NCBI RefSeq assembly: GCF_024178165.1
Contig: NZ_JAMZIE010000001.1
Span: forward strand, 186,001-250,000
Length of the DNA stretch: 64,000 bases
DNA from: Halohasta salina
Lineage (GTDB): Archaea; Halobacteriota; Halobacteria; Halobacteriales; Haloferacaceae
Reading direction: 5' to 3'
Both the position numbers and the translations under genes were made by a program. How positions within the stretch are numbered: position 1 is the stretch's first letter; each line of letters starts with the position of its first letter. Below are positions 25,848-34,689 of the stretch, one piece after another. The notes under the pieces are model-generated. The model saw only the letters and a program-made list of their open reading frames with translations. It was not told the DNA's origin and searched no databases.

Positions 25848-26638
25848 GCAGGGAGCAGTCGACCGACAGACGGCGAGACAGCCAGTGTCTACCGTTCGAG
25901 CCACGACTGGCGCTGGCGAGTCTCAGCGGTGAGGCCGACGCCGCGTGGGCGGCCGCGGGGGCCGACCTCGCGGGGGCGGCCTTTGTAGGTGGGATCGCCC
26001 TCGACGAGCCGAGCCGCGAGGCCGCACGGGCGCTCGTCGACCGCGATCGTCGGGAGTTCCTCCCTGACGATCCGCTCGACTTCGTTAGCGACCAGCTAAC
26101 GGCGCTCGACGACGTGGCGATCCAGCCGGGCGTCAACGTCAGGGCGACGACGGTCGACCCGATCCATGAGGCCGCAGCGATCTGTGCGGCTCACGACGCG
26201 ATACTGGAGATCAATGCCCACTGTCGACAACCCGAACTCCGCGAGATCGGTTGTGGCGAAACGCTGCTCGGTGATAGCAACCGCCTAACGAAGTACGTCG
26301 AGGCGGCGGCCGCCGAGGGGGCGGCGGTGAGCGTCAAAGTTCGCGCCGAGGTTCCGGATGTCGATCTCCCGATCGTCGCCCGGCGAGTCGAGGCCGCCGG
26401 TGCCGACGCCATCCACGTCGACGCGATGGACTCCGAGGCCGTAATCGGGGACGTTGCGGCCGCGACCGACCTGTTCGTGATCGCCAACAACGAGGTTCGG
26501 GACCGCGAGAGCGTCCGGGAGTATCTCGACTACGGGGCTGACGCGGTGAGTGTCGGTCGACCGAGCCGAGAACCGACCGGCCCCGTGATGCGGCGGGTCG
26601 CCGCCGCAGTCGAGGAGTGGGAGGCTCCGATCCAATGA
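25844..26638 (+). CDS. Dihydrouridine-synthase-like TIM-barrel protein
   Basis: 264 residues, ATGA-overlapping cofD. The sequence has a flavin-dependent TIM-barrel look: '[22 protein letters not shown]' (compare the Dus 'NxGCP' loop), '[34 protein letters not shown]' and '[27 protein letters not shown]'. It fits an archaeal NifR3/Dus-related family, but the catalytic Cys environment is not the standard one, so a tRNA-dihydrouridine activity is uncertain. Its lasting company with cofD, a CitG-like gene and DUF447 suggests a cofactor-related job. Confidence 0.7.
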   Translation: MSREQSTDRRRDSQCLPFEPRLALASLSGEADAAWAAAGADLAGAAFVGGIALDEPSREAARALVDRDRREFLPDDPLDFVSDQLTALDDVAIQPGVNVRATTVDPIHEAAAICAAHDAILEINAHCRQPELREIGCGETLLGDSNRLTKYVEAAAAEGAAVSVKVRAEVPDVDLPIVARRVEAAGADAIHVDAMDSEAVIGDVAAATDLFVIANNEVRDRESVREYLDYGADAVSVGRPSREPTGPVMRRVAAAVEEWEAPIQ

Positions 26639-27507
26639 GTCGCCCGGACGATAGCGGCGGCCGCTCCACGGCTGAAAACGCCCAACTCGCGCTGTTGCTC
26701 GAAGTCGCGGGAACGCCCAAACCGGGCAACGTCGACCGTCACCGTGACCTCGATGACCTCCGATTCGAACAGTTCGTGGCTGGTGCAGTCGGAGCCCGCG
26801 ACGGGCTCGACCGTGCCGCCGACGGCGACCCGGTCGGCGCGGCCTTCGAGCAGGCCGTCGACGGAATGTCAAACCAAGAGGGCGGCAACACCCAGTTCGG
26901 CTGTCTGTTGTTGCTCGTGCCACTAATAAGAGCTGCCGCAGACGGGTCGCTCACTCCCGAGGGTGTGCGGTCTGTCGTCGAGTCGACGACGGTCGACGAC
27001 GCCGTCGGCTTCTATCGAGCCTTCGAACACGTCGACGTCGCGGTCGGTGACCCGCCACCAGAGGCCGACGAACTCGACGTCTGTCGAGGGAGCGACGCCG
27101 CCGAGGCGCTCCGTAGGCGAAGCCTAACGCTGTACGACATCATGGCGTTGTCGGCCGATCCCGACGGCCGGATCGGCGATGGCAACGCCCGCGAGTGGGT
27201 CTCGGGCTTCGAGCGCACGTTTCGGGCTGCCGACCGGCTGCTGGCCGACGAGGGGCCAGTGGGCGACCGCACTGCGCGCGTCTTCCTCGATCTGCTCGCC
27301 GAGGAGCCCGATACGCTCGTCGCCACCAACCACGGCGAGGCCACTGCCCGCGAGGTTTCGGCGCGGGCGGCCGCGGTCGACGGCGACCTCGATGCTGCCG
27401 AGGGACTCGCCGACGAGTTCGTCGAGGCGGGGTACAACCCGGGGACGACCGCAGATATTACCGCGGCGGCGCTGTTTGTCGCACTCCAACGGGGGCTTGA
27501 GGTATGA
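26635..27507 (+). CDS. Triphosphoribosyl-dephospho-CoA synthase (CitG/MdcB)-like protein
   Basis: 290 residues, overlapping the preceding gene by four bases. 'LEVAGTPKPGNVDRHRDLDD' matches the CitG-family 'EVxxxPKPGLVD' motif and 'GGNTQFGCLLLLVPLI' the later Asn/Thr-rich motif; the fold should be all-helical. In bacteria CitG builds the citrate-lyase prosthetic group from ATP and dephospho-CoA. Haloarchaea lack citrate lyase as far as I know, so the archaeal branch probably transfers a nucleotide-derived group to something else. Substrate unknown. Confidence 0.75.
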   Translation: MSRPDDSGGRSTAENAQLALLLEVAGTPKPGNVDRHRDLDDLRFEQFVAGAVGARDGLDRAADGDPVGAAFEQAVDGMSNQEGGNTQFGCLLLLVPLIRAAADGSLTPEGVRSVVESTTVDDAVGFYRAFEHVDVAVGDPPPEADELDVCRGSDAAEALRRRSLTLYDIMALSADPDGRIGDGNAREWVSGFERTFRAADRLLADEGPVGDRTARVFLDLLAEEPDTLVATNHGEATAREVSARAAAVDGDLDAAEGLADEFVEAGYNPGTTADITAAALFVALQRGLEV

Positions 27508-28100
27508 GCGACACACACGACTGGCCGGTCGAGCTCCGTGGCGTCACCGAGTCGATCGTCGCCACGCTCGGCCCCAACGACCTGTGGAACATGGCCGCTC
27601 TCGGCCTGCATGCGCCCGACGAGCCGGACGAACCGGTGACGGCGACGACGTGGGGCAACACCCGAACCAAGCGTAACTTCCACCGGCAGGGCGGTGGTGT
27701 CGTTCAGTTCACGGCCGATCCGCGGGAGTTCGTCGACGCCGCGGTAACGATCCGCGAGGACGGCGAGCCGTTGTTGCCGAACGCCGACGCGTGGGTCGAA
27801 ATCGAGGCCACGTCGGTCGACAGTGGCACCGATGGCGGCACCGAGTGGGAGCGATGGGAACTCCAACCGACTGCGGCGGGAACCGCCGAGAGTAGTCGGC
27901 CACTAACTATCAACCGGGGGTTTTACGCGGTGATCGATGCCACCGTCGCGGCCTCGCGGCTCGACGTACCGAGCTTCGACACCGACCAACTTGTCGAGCG
28001 GCTTCGGTATTTCGAGGAAACGGTCGAGAAGTGCGGTGGCCCCCGAGAGCGGGAGGCGTTCGCCACGCTGAGCAGCGAGACCGGGTGGCGGGAGTACTGA
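27504..28100 (+). CDS. DUF447-family putative flavin-binding protein
   Basis: 198 residues, overlapping the CitG-like gene by four bases. 'VTATTWGNTRTKRNFHRQGGGVVQFTADPREFVDAAV' is the conserved DUF447 core, an FMN-binding split-barrel fold in solved homologues, followed by a C-terminal helix pair ('TDQLVERLRYFEETVEKCGGPRER'). Function is undescribed. Its place as the fourth gene of the cofD operon suggests a linked role in a pterin, flavin or F420 context. Confidence 0.75.
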   Translation: MSDTHDWPVELRGVTESIVATLGPNDLWNMAALGLHAPDEPDEPVTATTWGNTRTKRNFHRQGGGVVQFTADPREFVDAAVTIREDGEPLLPNADAWVEIEATSVDSGTDGGTEWERWELQPTAAGTAESSRPLTINRGFYAVIDATVAASRLDVPSFDTDQLVERLRYFEETVEKCGGPREREAFATLSSETGWREY

Positions 28101-28145
28101 GGACGGAACGAATCGTTTTAGTGTCGCTCGGACCGAGATGGCCGT

Positions 28146-28331
28146 ATGGCAATCAAACCGAAGTACGTCAAACAGCTCGCAACGACCCTCCTCGAACGGT
28201 ATCCCGAGGCGTTCAACACCGATTTCGACACCAACAAGGAAAACGTCGCCAAACTCACCACCGTCGACTCGAAGGGCGTCCGCAACCGGGTCGCCGGATA
28301 CATCACGCGAAAGAAAGCCGCAACGGTCTGA
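28146..28331 (+). CDS. rps17e: Ribosomal protein S17e (eS17)
   Basis: 61 residues, the normal archaeal length. 'MAIKPKYVKQLATTLLERYP' and 'FNTDFDTNKENVAKLT', then 'RNRVAGYITRK', are the eS17 hallmarks. A structural component of the archaeal 30S subunit without a bacterial counterpart. It starts 45 bases after DUF447 with its own short upstream 'cgttttagtg' element, and ends 39 bases before the convergent flavoprotein gene. Confidence 0.95.
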   Translation: MAIKPKYVKQLATTLLERYPEAFNTDFDTNKENVAKLTTVDSKGVRNRVAGYITRKKAATV

Positions 28332-28370
28332 TTTTCGGACGCGACTCGCCGAACCACGCTCACACACCAC

Positions 28371-29762
28371 TCAGTAGACGTAGTCGTCGGCAGTGAGCTG
28401 GGTGTAACCGTTCTTTTTGAGCGACCGTTTCTGTTTTTTGTAGTTGTACAGTACTTTTGCGCCGGAGAGCCCCGAGCGAAGCGTACTCGCTTTGAGCAGG
28501 TCTGGCCCGTCGGCCGCCAGCATCCCGCGAACTGATTTAAACGTTCGATCCCAGTCGCTCGGTCCGTAGTCGCGGCAGAGTTCGGCGAAGGTGACGTTCC
28601 GGAGCAGTTCGTCGCCGATCGTCTCCTGCCACCGGACGTTGTAGCTCGATAGGTCGCCGTCGGCGGCCAGCTCGCCCGCGATGGCTCCGGTCCGGACCGC
28701 GACGTGATCGCCACCCTCGTGGAACGCTGAGGTCGTCCCCATCGCGCCGCCAGCGACCGCGATGCCGGCCTCGACTGGCGACTCGATCGGTTTGGTCGAC
28801 GAAATGCTGTAGGTCTCGGTCCCGCCGCGCTTGCCGCGGTCTTCGACCAGCGGGAAGTCGGTCTCGATGTCGTACTCGTCGCCCCACTGCCATTCGAGGA
28901 GTCGGCGGATGTAGGTCGACCCCTGTGGGATACTGTCGTCTTCCGGTCGAAGGAGTTTGTACTCGTCTCGGTCCTCGACAGCGTCGATGTCGAGGCCGAT
29001 GGGCATCGTCAGCCCGACCCGGCAGACGCGGTTGTCGTTCGGAAACACCCACGGATAGGCGGTGTGACCGGGCATGACGCCCCACCAGAACGTGATCGCC
29101 GTTTTGAGTTCCTCGAAGACCGCTTCGGGGAACTCTCGGTACTCCTGATAGGCGATGTGGTTGGCTTTCGGCGAAGCGAGGATGTCGGAGGCTTTCGATC
29201 CATCCGGGAGATACTCGTCGAGAACGCCGTTGGTGACCGTTCGCTGTGGGCCGTCGGCGAGAATCAGGAAATCGGCCCCGATTTCGTCGCCGTTTGCCAG
29301 CGAGACGACGTGACGCGGTTCGCCGGTACCATCCGCATCGGGATCGGTGTCGACACCCGTTACTCTCACCTTGAGTCGGTACTCCGCGCCCGCCGATTCG
29401 GCGCGCTCCCGCAGCCAGTCGTCGAACCGCGCGCGGTTGAACGTATAGCCGAAGTGATCATAGGAGGAATCGATACCGGTACTCGTGAGCGTACAGGACT
29501 CGGTCGGCCCGACGAACTCCGCCCGATCGAGCTGCTGGAGGAGGACGTCGTCGGGGAACTCCGCTGGGTGGATGTCCATGATGTCGACCCAGTAGTCGAG
29601 GATCCCTGCCGCGTCAGTCGAGTCCGGGCCGAGTCCATCGCGGTCGGCCCGCGGGACGCCCTTCTCGAAGACGACCGCGGAGGCACCGCCGCTGACGGCC
29701 GCGTGAGCCGCTGCGGTGCCGGCTGGCCCGCCACCGACGATAGCCACGTCTACGCGTTCCAT
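28371..29762 (-). CDS. Geranylgeranyl-reductase-family FAD-dependent oxidoreductase
   Basis: 463 residues. The FAD Rossmann motif 'VAIVGGGPAGTAAAHAA' starts at residue 6; a second motif 'ADFLILADGPQRTVTNGVL' follows, then 'GIAVAGGAMGTTSAFHEGGDHVAVRTGAIAG', the late FAD-binding GD-like region seen in the digeranylgeranylglycerophospholipid reductase family. It may saturate isoprenoid chains of archaeal lipids or of a quinone. The upstream 'tttaata' ~25-30 bases before the ATG fits a leaderless promoter. The exact substrate cannot be told by eye; haloarchaea carry several paralogues. Confidence 0.8.
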   Translation of the reverse strand: MERVDVAIVGGGPAGTAAAHAAVSGGASAVVFEKGVPRADRDGLGPDSTDAAGILDYWVDIMDIHPAEFPDDVLLQQLDRAEFVGPTESCTLTSTGIDSSYDHFGYTFNRARFDDWLRERAESAGAEYRLKVRVTGVDTDPDADGTGEPRHVVSLANGDEIGADFLILADGPQRTVTNGVLDEYLPDGSKASDILASPKANHIAYQEYREFPEAVFEELKTAITFWWGVMPGHTAYPWVFPNDNRVCRVGLTMPIGLDIDAVEDRDEYKLLRPEDDSIPQGSTYIRRLLEWQWGDEYDIETDFPLVEDRGKRGGTETYSISSTKPIESPVEAGIAVAGGAMGTTSAFHEGGDHVAVRTGAIAGELAADGDLSSYNVRWQETIGDELLRNVTFAELCRDYGPSDWDRTFKSVRGMLAADGPDLLKASTLRSGLSGAKVLYNYKKQKRSLKKNGYTQLTADDYVY

Positions 29763-29860
29763 ACCGAATACCCCGCCGAGTCGGTATTAAACCCACTGAA
29801 CTATCGGTCCGTATCTGGGCGGTAGGTAGTGACTACTCACCGCTACGGATCGGAAGGCGG

Positions 29861-29867
29861 TATATAA
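29861..29867 (+). promoter_or_regulatory. TATA box for the LOV-like gene
   Basis: TATATAA, 21-27 bases before the ATG at 29888. It overlaps the in-frame ATG at 29867, which is why the later start was preferred. The typical haloarchaeal leaderless layout. Confidence 0.55.
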
Positions 29868-29887
29868 TGTCGTCCCGTAGACGGTGT

Positions 29888-30415
29888 ATGTCCGCCGACG
29901 CCGAGCTTCGTCGACTGTTCGAGACCCACGCCGCATCGGACGGCCCACTGATCGATTCGATGGACGTCGTCGAGACAGTCGCCGACACGCTGGGACGGAT
30001 CCGCACCGCGGCCGGCCCGGAGGCCCACCACGGCGAGGACGCTCCCCTGTCGTGGAATACCCCGGCGATGGACGACGCACCGGTCGGCGTGACGATTTCG
30101 GGGCCGGCCTATCGGGACAACCCGATCTACTACGCCAACGCGGCCTTCGAGGAGATTACTGGCTACGACGAGGCCGACGTCCTCGGCGAGAACCTCCGAC
30201 TCCTCCAGGGATCCGGGACCGCCAGTGCCCCGGTAGCGGATCTCCACGAAGCGATCGATATCTGGGCCCCGGTCGTCGTCGACCTCCGCAACTATCGGCA
30301 GGACGGCACGCCGTTTCGGAACCACCTCGCGATCGCGCCGATCCCCGACGAGACGGGGACGATCAGCAACTGGGTCGGCCTCCAAGAGGACGTGACCGAC
30401 AGTCGGGGCCTCTAG
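29888..30415 (+). CDS. Short LOV-like PAS protein lacking the adduct-forming cysteine
   Basis: 175 residues: an N-terminal helical region (1-60) and a single PAS/LOV domain (about 61-171). The LOV signature 'GxNCRFLQ' reads 'GENLRLLQ' (residues 100-107), so Leu103 replaces the photoactive Cys. The flavin-contacting positions of that motif (Asn102, Arg104, Gln107) and the later Asn135, Asn145 and Gln166 are kept ('NYRQDGTPFRN', 'VGLQEDVT'). A flavin could therefore still bind, giving a redox or photoreduction sensor. No output domain is attached. Start chosen from the TATA box at 29861. Confidence 0.8.
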   Translation: MSADAELRRLFETHAASDGPLIDSMDVVETVADTLGRIRTAAGPEAHHGEDAPLSWNTPAMDDAPVGVTISGPAYRDNPIYYANAAFEEITGYDEADVLGENLRLLQGSGTASAPVADLHEAIDIWAPVVVDLRNYRQDGTPFRNHLAIAPIPDETGTISNWVGLQEDVTDSRGL

Positions 30416-30629
30416 GGCTGACGGCCTCGAACGTCTCGGCGGTGACGACGGACCTCGGCCGGTCGCCAACGACCAGCGCCTCGCTGTCGACGCTGGCTTC
30501 CGTCCCGCGCGGTTTTCCATGGGATCGAACTCCACGCCGACCCCGAGTGGTTCCGTTCGATGCCACTCGACGGGGACAGCCACATTCGGCGAGCCTTACA
30601 CTCATATGGGTGGCAGCGAACAGTCGGCT

Positions 30630-31580
30630 ATGAGCCAACTGGAGATAGCAGTGCTCCGCCAGAAAATCCACGGCCTGTCGGCCGTCGACTACGCGAGCGC
30701 GCTCCGGGCTCGGCTGCCGGACGTCGAGGTCACCGTCGGCCGGACGCCCGCCGAGGAGCGTGACCTGATCGAGTCGGCCCCGATCGTCACCGGGTTTTCG
30801 ATGACGCCCGCCGAGGTCGAGGCTGCCGCGAACATGGACCTGTTCGCCTGCGTCTATGCGGGTGTGGGTCACCTCGATCTCGACGTCTTCGAGGCCAACG
30901 GGACCGCCGTCACCAACGCCTCGGGCGTCCACGGGCCGAATATTTCGGAGTACGTCCTCGGGGCGATCCTCTCGTTCGTCCGGGGGTTCAAGCGGGCGTG
31001 GCGACAGGCCGAGCGCAACGAGTGGCGCTCCTACCCCGCCCGTGAACTGCAGGGTAGCACTGTCACCGTCGTCGGCCTCGGTGCGATCGGGCAGGCGGTC
31101 GTCGACCGACTCGACCCATTCGGCGTCGAGACCATCGGCGTCCGGTATACCCCGGAGAAGGGCGGGCCGACCGACGAAGTACTGGGGTTCGACGAGATTC
31201 ACGACGCGTTGGCCCGGACCGACTTCCTCGTGCTGGCGTGTCCACTGACCGACGAAACCGAGGGCCTGATCGACAGCGAGGCCTTGCTGACGCTGCCGAC
31301 CGACGCGTTCATGGTAAATATCGCCCGTGGCGGCGTGGTCGACACCGACGACCTCGTGTCGGCAATGCAAGCCAACCGGATCGCCGGCGCGACCCTCGAC
31401 GTCACTGACCCGGAACCGCTGCCGAACGACCACCCGCTGTGGGATCTCGACTCGGTCTCGATCACACCCCACAACGCGGGCCACACCCCCGACTACTACG
31501 AGCGACTCGCCGATATCTTGGCGACGAACGTCGACCGCTATCGCCGGGGCGAAACCGACTACGAAAACCGGGTCGTTTAG
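30630..31580 (+). CDS. D-2-hydroxyacid dehydrogenase
   Basis: 316 residues from the ATG at 30630. The NAD-binding motif is 'VTVVGLGAIGQAVVDRL'; 'VNIARGGVVDTDDLVSAM' carries the catalytic Arg, 'DVTDPEPLPNDHPLW' the Glu region and 'SITPHNAGHTPDY' the catalytic His. Family members reduce 2-keto acids or oxidise 3-phosphoglycerate-like substrates. No ACT domain, so not a full-length SerA. Its 3' end overlaps the convergent CBS gene by four bases. Substrate unknown. Confidence 0.88.
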   Translation: MSQLEIAVLRQKIHGLSAVDYASALRARLPDVEVTVGRTPAEERDLIESAPIVTGFSMTPAEVEAAANMDLFACVYAGVGHLDLDVFEANGTAVTNASGVHGPNISEYVLGAILSFVRGFKRAWRQAERNEWRSYPARELQGSTVTVVGLGAIGQAVVDRLDPFGVETIGVRYTPEKGGPTDEVLGFDEIHDALARTDFLVLACPLTDETEGLIDSEALLTLPTDAFMVNIARGGVVDTDDLVSAMQANRIAGATLDVTDPEPLPNDHPLWDLDSVSITPHNAGHTPDYYERLADILATNVDRYRRGETDYENRVV

Positions 31581-31978
31581 GCGGGCTGGGGCACTTCGAC
31601 CGTCGCCAGATAGGAGGTCAGATCCGTCGTCGTCAGCATGCCGACGACCCCGGCCTCGTCGTCGACAACGGGGATGTGATGGATGCCGTTGTCGATCATC
31701 GTTCCGGCCACGTCGTTGATCGAATCGTTCGCGGTCGCGGTCGTCACGTCGGTGCTCATGTAGTCGCCTACCGTCGCCTCGGCGGCGGTGTCGTCGGCAG
31801 TGATCCGGACGAAGTCGGTCGTCGTCAGAATGCCGACCACGGCGTTGTCGTCGTCGACCACCACGAGCGACCCGATATCCTCGTCGAGCAGTCTCGTTGC
31901 GGCCTCCCGTACTGGCGTCTCCCGTCGTACCGTCTCGACCGGCGAGGTCATCAACCGGCCCACGAATATGTCTGCCAT
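31577..31978 (-). CDS. Two-CBS-domain protein
   Basis: 133 residues forming one Bateman module: CBS1 from 'IFVGRLMTSPVETVRRETPVREAATRLLDEDIGSLVVVDDDNAVVGILTTTDF' (family hallmark) and CBS2 from 'TVGDYMSTDVTTATANDSINDVAGTMIDNGIHHIPVVDDE' to 'GMLTTTDLTSYL'. Such stand-alone modules bind adenosyl nucleotides (AMP, ATP, SAM) and regulate partners; no partner is indicated. Convergent overlap with the dehydrogenase gene. Confidence 0.9.
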   Translation of the reverse strand: MADIFVGRLMTSPVETVRRETPVREAATRLLDEDIGSLVVVDDDNAVVGILTTTDFVRITADDTAAEATVGDYMSTDVTTATANDSINDVAGTMIDNGIHHIPVVDDEAGVVGMLTTTDLTSYLATVEVPQPA

Positions 31979-32098
31979 ACAGTGTGATACCTATACACAT
32001 ACAAAAACCTTGGTCCCGGACGAAAAGACGGCGTGCTGTCGACTCGTGTTCAGTTTCGACCCGCAGAAACAGTTTCGAGTGGCCAGTCGTCGACCGGG

Positions 32099-33139
32099 TT
32101 AGATCCAGCCTTCTTCGACCAGCAGTTCACCGTTCAGCAGGCTGGCACCGGCCGCGCCGCGGATGGTGTTGTGGGCCAGACAGTTGTACTTGATCCCGGA
32201 GTCGGTCTGTTCGACCCCTCCGGCGGAGATCTGCATCCCGTTTTCGCGCTCGCGGTCGAGGCGGGGCTGCGGGCGGTACATTTCCTCGTCGCCGAAGACG
32301 TGGATGAGTTGGTCGGGGGCACTCGGGAGGTCGACGCCGGGGTACTCCCGCATCGCCTCGCGGGCCTCCTCGGCGGTCGGCTCGTCTGCGAGGTCGACGA
32401 ACAGACTTTCGAGGTGGCCGTCGAGGGTCGGAATCCGGTTACAGGAGGCGTTGACCGTCGAGTCGTGGAGGCTGAGTTCGCCGCCGTCGAAGCTGCCCAG
32501 CAGCTTGCGGGACTCGGTCTCCATCTTCGGCGCTTCGCCGCCGATGTGGGGGATCGCGTTGTCGATGATCTCCATCGAGGTGACCCCGGAGTAGCCCGCC
32601 CCGGAGACGGCCTGCAGCGTGGTGACGTCGACGCGTTCGAGGCCGAACTCGTCGAGGGCCGCCAGCGTCGGGACCATCGTGATCGTCGAACAGTTGGGGT
32701 TCTTAATGAGTGCGCCGTCCCAGCCGCGGTTGTCGCGCTGGACTTCGATCAGCCCGAGGTGGTCGGGGTTGATCTCCGGAATCGTCAGCGGCACGTCCTC
32801 GGCCATCCGGTCGTTCGAGGAGTTCGAGGAGATGACGTAGCCCGCTTCGAGGAACTGGGGTTCGACCTCCGCGGCGACCCCGGAGGGCAGCGAGGAAAAC
32901 AGGAGGTCGACGTCGTCGGAGACATCGTCGGGCGTCGTTGCGCCGACTTCCATTGCGGCGATTTCGTCGGGAATCTGGGTTTCGACCCGCCACTTGGCCG
33001 CCTCGCGGTAGGTTTGTCCGGCGCTCGATTCGCTCGCGGTCAGGGCGGCGATCTCGAACGTGGGATGCCCGTCGAGCAGCTGAATGAACCGCTGTCCGAC
33101 CGCGCCCGTCGCTCCGAGAATGCCTACTTGTACTGCCAT
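32099..33139 (-). CDS. asd: Aspartate-semialdehyde dehydrogenase
   Basis: 346 residues. NADP motif 'VGILGATGAVGQRFIQLL', catalytic Cys in 'LIKNPNCSTITMVPTLAAL', and 'QAVSGAGYSGVTSMEIIDNAIP' typical of the archaeal/fungal branch. It converts aspartyl phosphate to the semialdehyde for lysine, threonine and methionine. I chose 'MAVQVGILG' at 33139; an in-frame upstream ATG (33166) would add nine residues. A strong palindrome-flanked TATA box lies ~130 bases upstream (33263-33284). Confidence 0.93.
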   Translation of the reverse strand: MAVQVGILGATGAVGQRFIQLLDGHPTFEIAALTASESSAGQTYREAAKWRVETQIPDEIAAMEVGATTPDDVSDDVDLLFSSLPSGVAAEVEPQFLEAGYVISSNSSNDRMAEDVPLTIPEINPDHLGLIEVQRDNRGWDGALIKNPNCSTITMVPTLAALDEFGLERVDVTTLQAVSGAGYSGVTSMEIIDNAIPHIGGEAPKMETESRKLLGSFDGGELSLHDSTVNASCNRIPTLDGHLESLFVDLADEPTAEEAREAMREYPGVDLPSAPDQLIHVFGDEEMYRPQPRLDRERENGMQISAGGVEQTDSGIKYNCLAHNTIRGAAGASLLNGELLVEEGWI

Positions 33140-33262
33140 TACCGTGGGGTGCAGTCTCATACACATAAGTGGGTCGGATTGCCGGTAGGTTCTCGAACAA
33201 TCAGGACAAACACGGCCGCTGTCGGCGAAACTCGATCGGAACTGTCAGCCTATTTTGGCCAC

Positions 33263-33284
33263 AGTAGTATATAAAAGAACTACT
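33263..33284 (-). promoter_or_regulatory. TATA box enclosed in an inverted repeat, upstream of asd
   Basis: AGTAGT, 10 bases (atataaaaga), ACTACT. Read on the minus strand the spacer is TCTTTTATAT, an excellent archaeal TATA box directed at asd. Predicted transcript start is near 33240, giving a leader of about 100 bases if translation begins at 33139. Perfect 6-bp arms around the box suggest an operator that would compete with TBP. Confidence 0.4.
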
Positions 33285-33365
33285 CACTGTCGCCGCGTCG
33301 TGTTTGTCTATCTCCGCCCCCGTTTCGGTTAGTGTTTGTAAATTCAGCCGTGATGCGTTGGTGGT

Positions 33366-33458
33366 CGTCGACGGCTGATCGCTCGGACGGCAGGCCTACA
33401 TCGCTGGCCGGGGTCGACCTGCGTGCCGTGGTCCCCGGCGGCGTCCGCCTCTGTTTGG
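33366..33458. repeat. Dispersed ~90-base repeat, copy A
   Basis: Shares long blocks with copy B at 35329-35428: gtcgacggc, cgctcggacgg.aggc.ta.atcgctggcc, ggtcgacctgcgtgcc and gtccccggcgg, with small indels between. Both copies are non-coding as far as I can see and in the same orientation, about 2 kb apart, flanking the antiporter and a lipoprotein gene. Confidence 0.7.
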
Positions 33459-33479
33459 TCCGTGGGTCAACTGCCGCCG

Positions 33480-34487
33480 TTAGATCTCCCGGACAGTTTC
33501 GATCGCCCCGATCGATTCGAGCGTCATCCAGACCAGAAACAGGACGTACAGCCCCAGAAAGCCGTAGGCCTCCGGGTCGGTGAGTTCGAGGTCGGTTCGA
33601 GTAAAGACGATGAACACGAGCGTCGCAAACGCGAGGAATCCCATCGTCGGAATCGCCGCCAGAAAGTTGATCGTCGCCGACCCCGCCAGCAGGACGCCGA
33701 CCGGAATCGCAACGAGGAGATTGAACGTGTTGCTCCCGAGGACGTTCGTCAGGCTCGTCACGCTGTCGTCGTTCTGGGCGGCACGAACGGAGACGAAGGC
33801 GTCGGGAAGGCTCGTCCCGGCGGCGATAACGGTCAGCCCCCATAGGAAACTCGGCGTCTCGAAGATGTCGCCGAACGTGAGCGCCGCGCGAATGAGTCCC
33901 TCGACGCCGACGGTGATCACGAGCAGCGCGACCGCGAGGACACCCCACTCCCGGTGAGCGTCGACGTCCACCGCGCCCGTCGAGACGTGGTCGCTGGCGT
34001 CCTGCTGGTGGAGGAAGATGTAGACGCCGTAGGTCGCCAGCGGGAGGATCGCGAGTTCAGGTGTGAGAATCGCCGCGCTGTTGGTGCCGCCGGGGACGTA
34101 GGTCGCCCCGAGCGCGAAGACGATAAAGAGCACGAGGACGCTGATGATGTAGAACTGGGCGTCCTTATGGATGAGGCTCCGCGTGGCCTCCAGTTCGTCG
34201 GTAGCGAGTGCCGAGGCTGCCGGGATCACGAGGAGGTTGAAGATGGCGCTGCCGACGATCGCGCCCACACCGAGGGCGAACTCGCCGTGGACGAGGGTGC
34301 TGATCACGACCGAACTGAGTTCGGGGAAACTGGAGCCGACCGCAACGACTACCGCGCCGTGGACCGCCACCGGCAGGCCGTAGTACCGACTGAGCCGAGC
34401 GGCGGCCCGCTCGAAGTGGGTGCTGCCCTTCCAGATGACGGCGACGGCGACCGTAGCCAGCAGAAGCGCGGCGAGGAGTCCGACCAT
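33480..34487 (-). CDS. Ca2+/cation antiporter (CaCA superfamily, YrbG-like)
   Basis: 335 residues, about ten membrane helices in two inverted halves. Alpha-1 repeat: 'VVVAVGSSFPELSSVVIS...GAIVGSAIFNLL'. Alpha-2 repeat: 'LTVIAAGTSLPDAFVSVRAAQN..SVTSLTNVLGSNTFNLLVAI'. Each carries the conserved Glu or Asp that binds the cation (E in SSFPE, D in TSLPD). Predicted to exchange Ca2+ (or K+) for Na+ or H+ across the cytoplasmic membrane. Alpha-2 uses Asp where many family members have Glu. Confidence 0.88.
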   Translation of the reverse strand: MVGLLAALLLATVAVAVIWKGSTHFERAAARLSRYYGLPVAVHGAVVVAVGSSFPELSSVVISTLVHGEFALGVGAIVGSAIFNLLVIPAASALATDELEATRSLIHKDAQFYIISVLVLFIVFALGATYVPGGTNSAAILTPELAILPLATYGVYIFLHQQDASDHVSTGAVDVDAHREWGVLAVALLVITVGVEGLIRAALTFGDIFETPSFLWGLTVIAAGTSLPDAFVSVRAAQNDDSVTSLTNVLGSNTFNLLVAIPVGVLLAGSATINFLAAIPTMGFLAFATLVFIVFTRTDLELTDPEAYGFLGLYVLFLVWMTLESIGAIETVREI

Positions 34488-34658
34488 TGCCTACCCCTTG
34501 TCGACACGGGCTAAAAACGAGTTTCATTCAAAAGTGAGACGATGCAACGATCACGGCCCCCGGTGTTACGTACCTTCCTTCGGGAGATACGTGTTACATG
34601 GACGGTCACGAACTCCTCGACCCTGCCACGGTGAGCGGCGTCACCGAAACCGAGACAG

Positions 34659-34666
34659 TATATATT
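34659..34666 (+). promoter_or_regulatory. TATA box for the lipoprotein gene at 34690
   Basis: TATATATT, 24-31 bases before the ATG at 34690, consistent with leaderless transcription. Confidence 0.5.
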
Positions 34667-34689
34667 CCAACAGGTATAGTCGGTTTGTA

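Larger units (their letters stand above)
33140..33479. other. Gene-free interval between asd and the cation antiporter
   Basis: 340 bases without a credible gene. It holds a palindrome-flanked TATA box facing asd (33263-33284), an AT-rich middle, and copy A of the ~90-base repeat (33366-33458) next to the antiporter stop codon. Short open frames inside it have no recognisable features. Confidence 0.6.
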
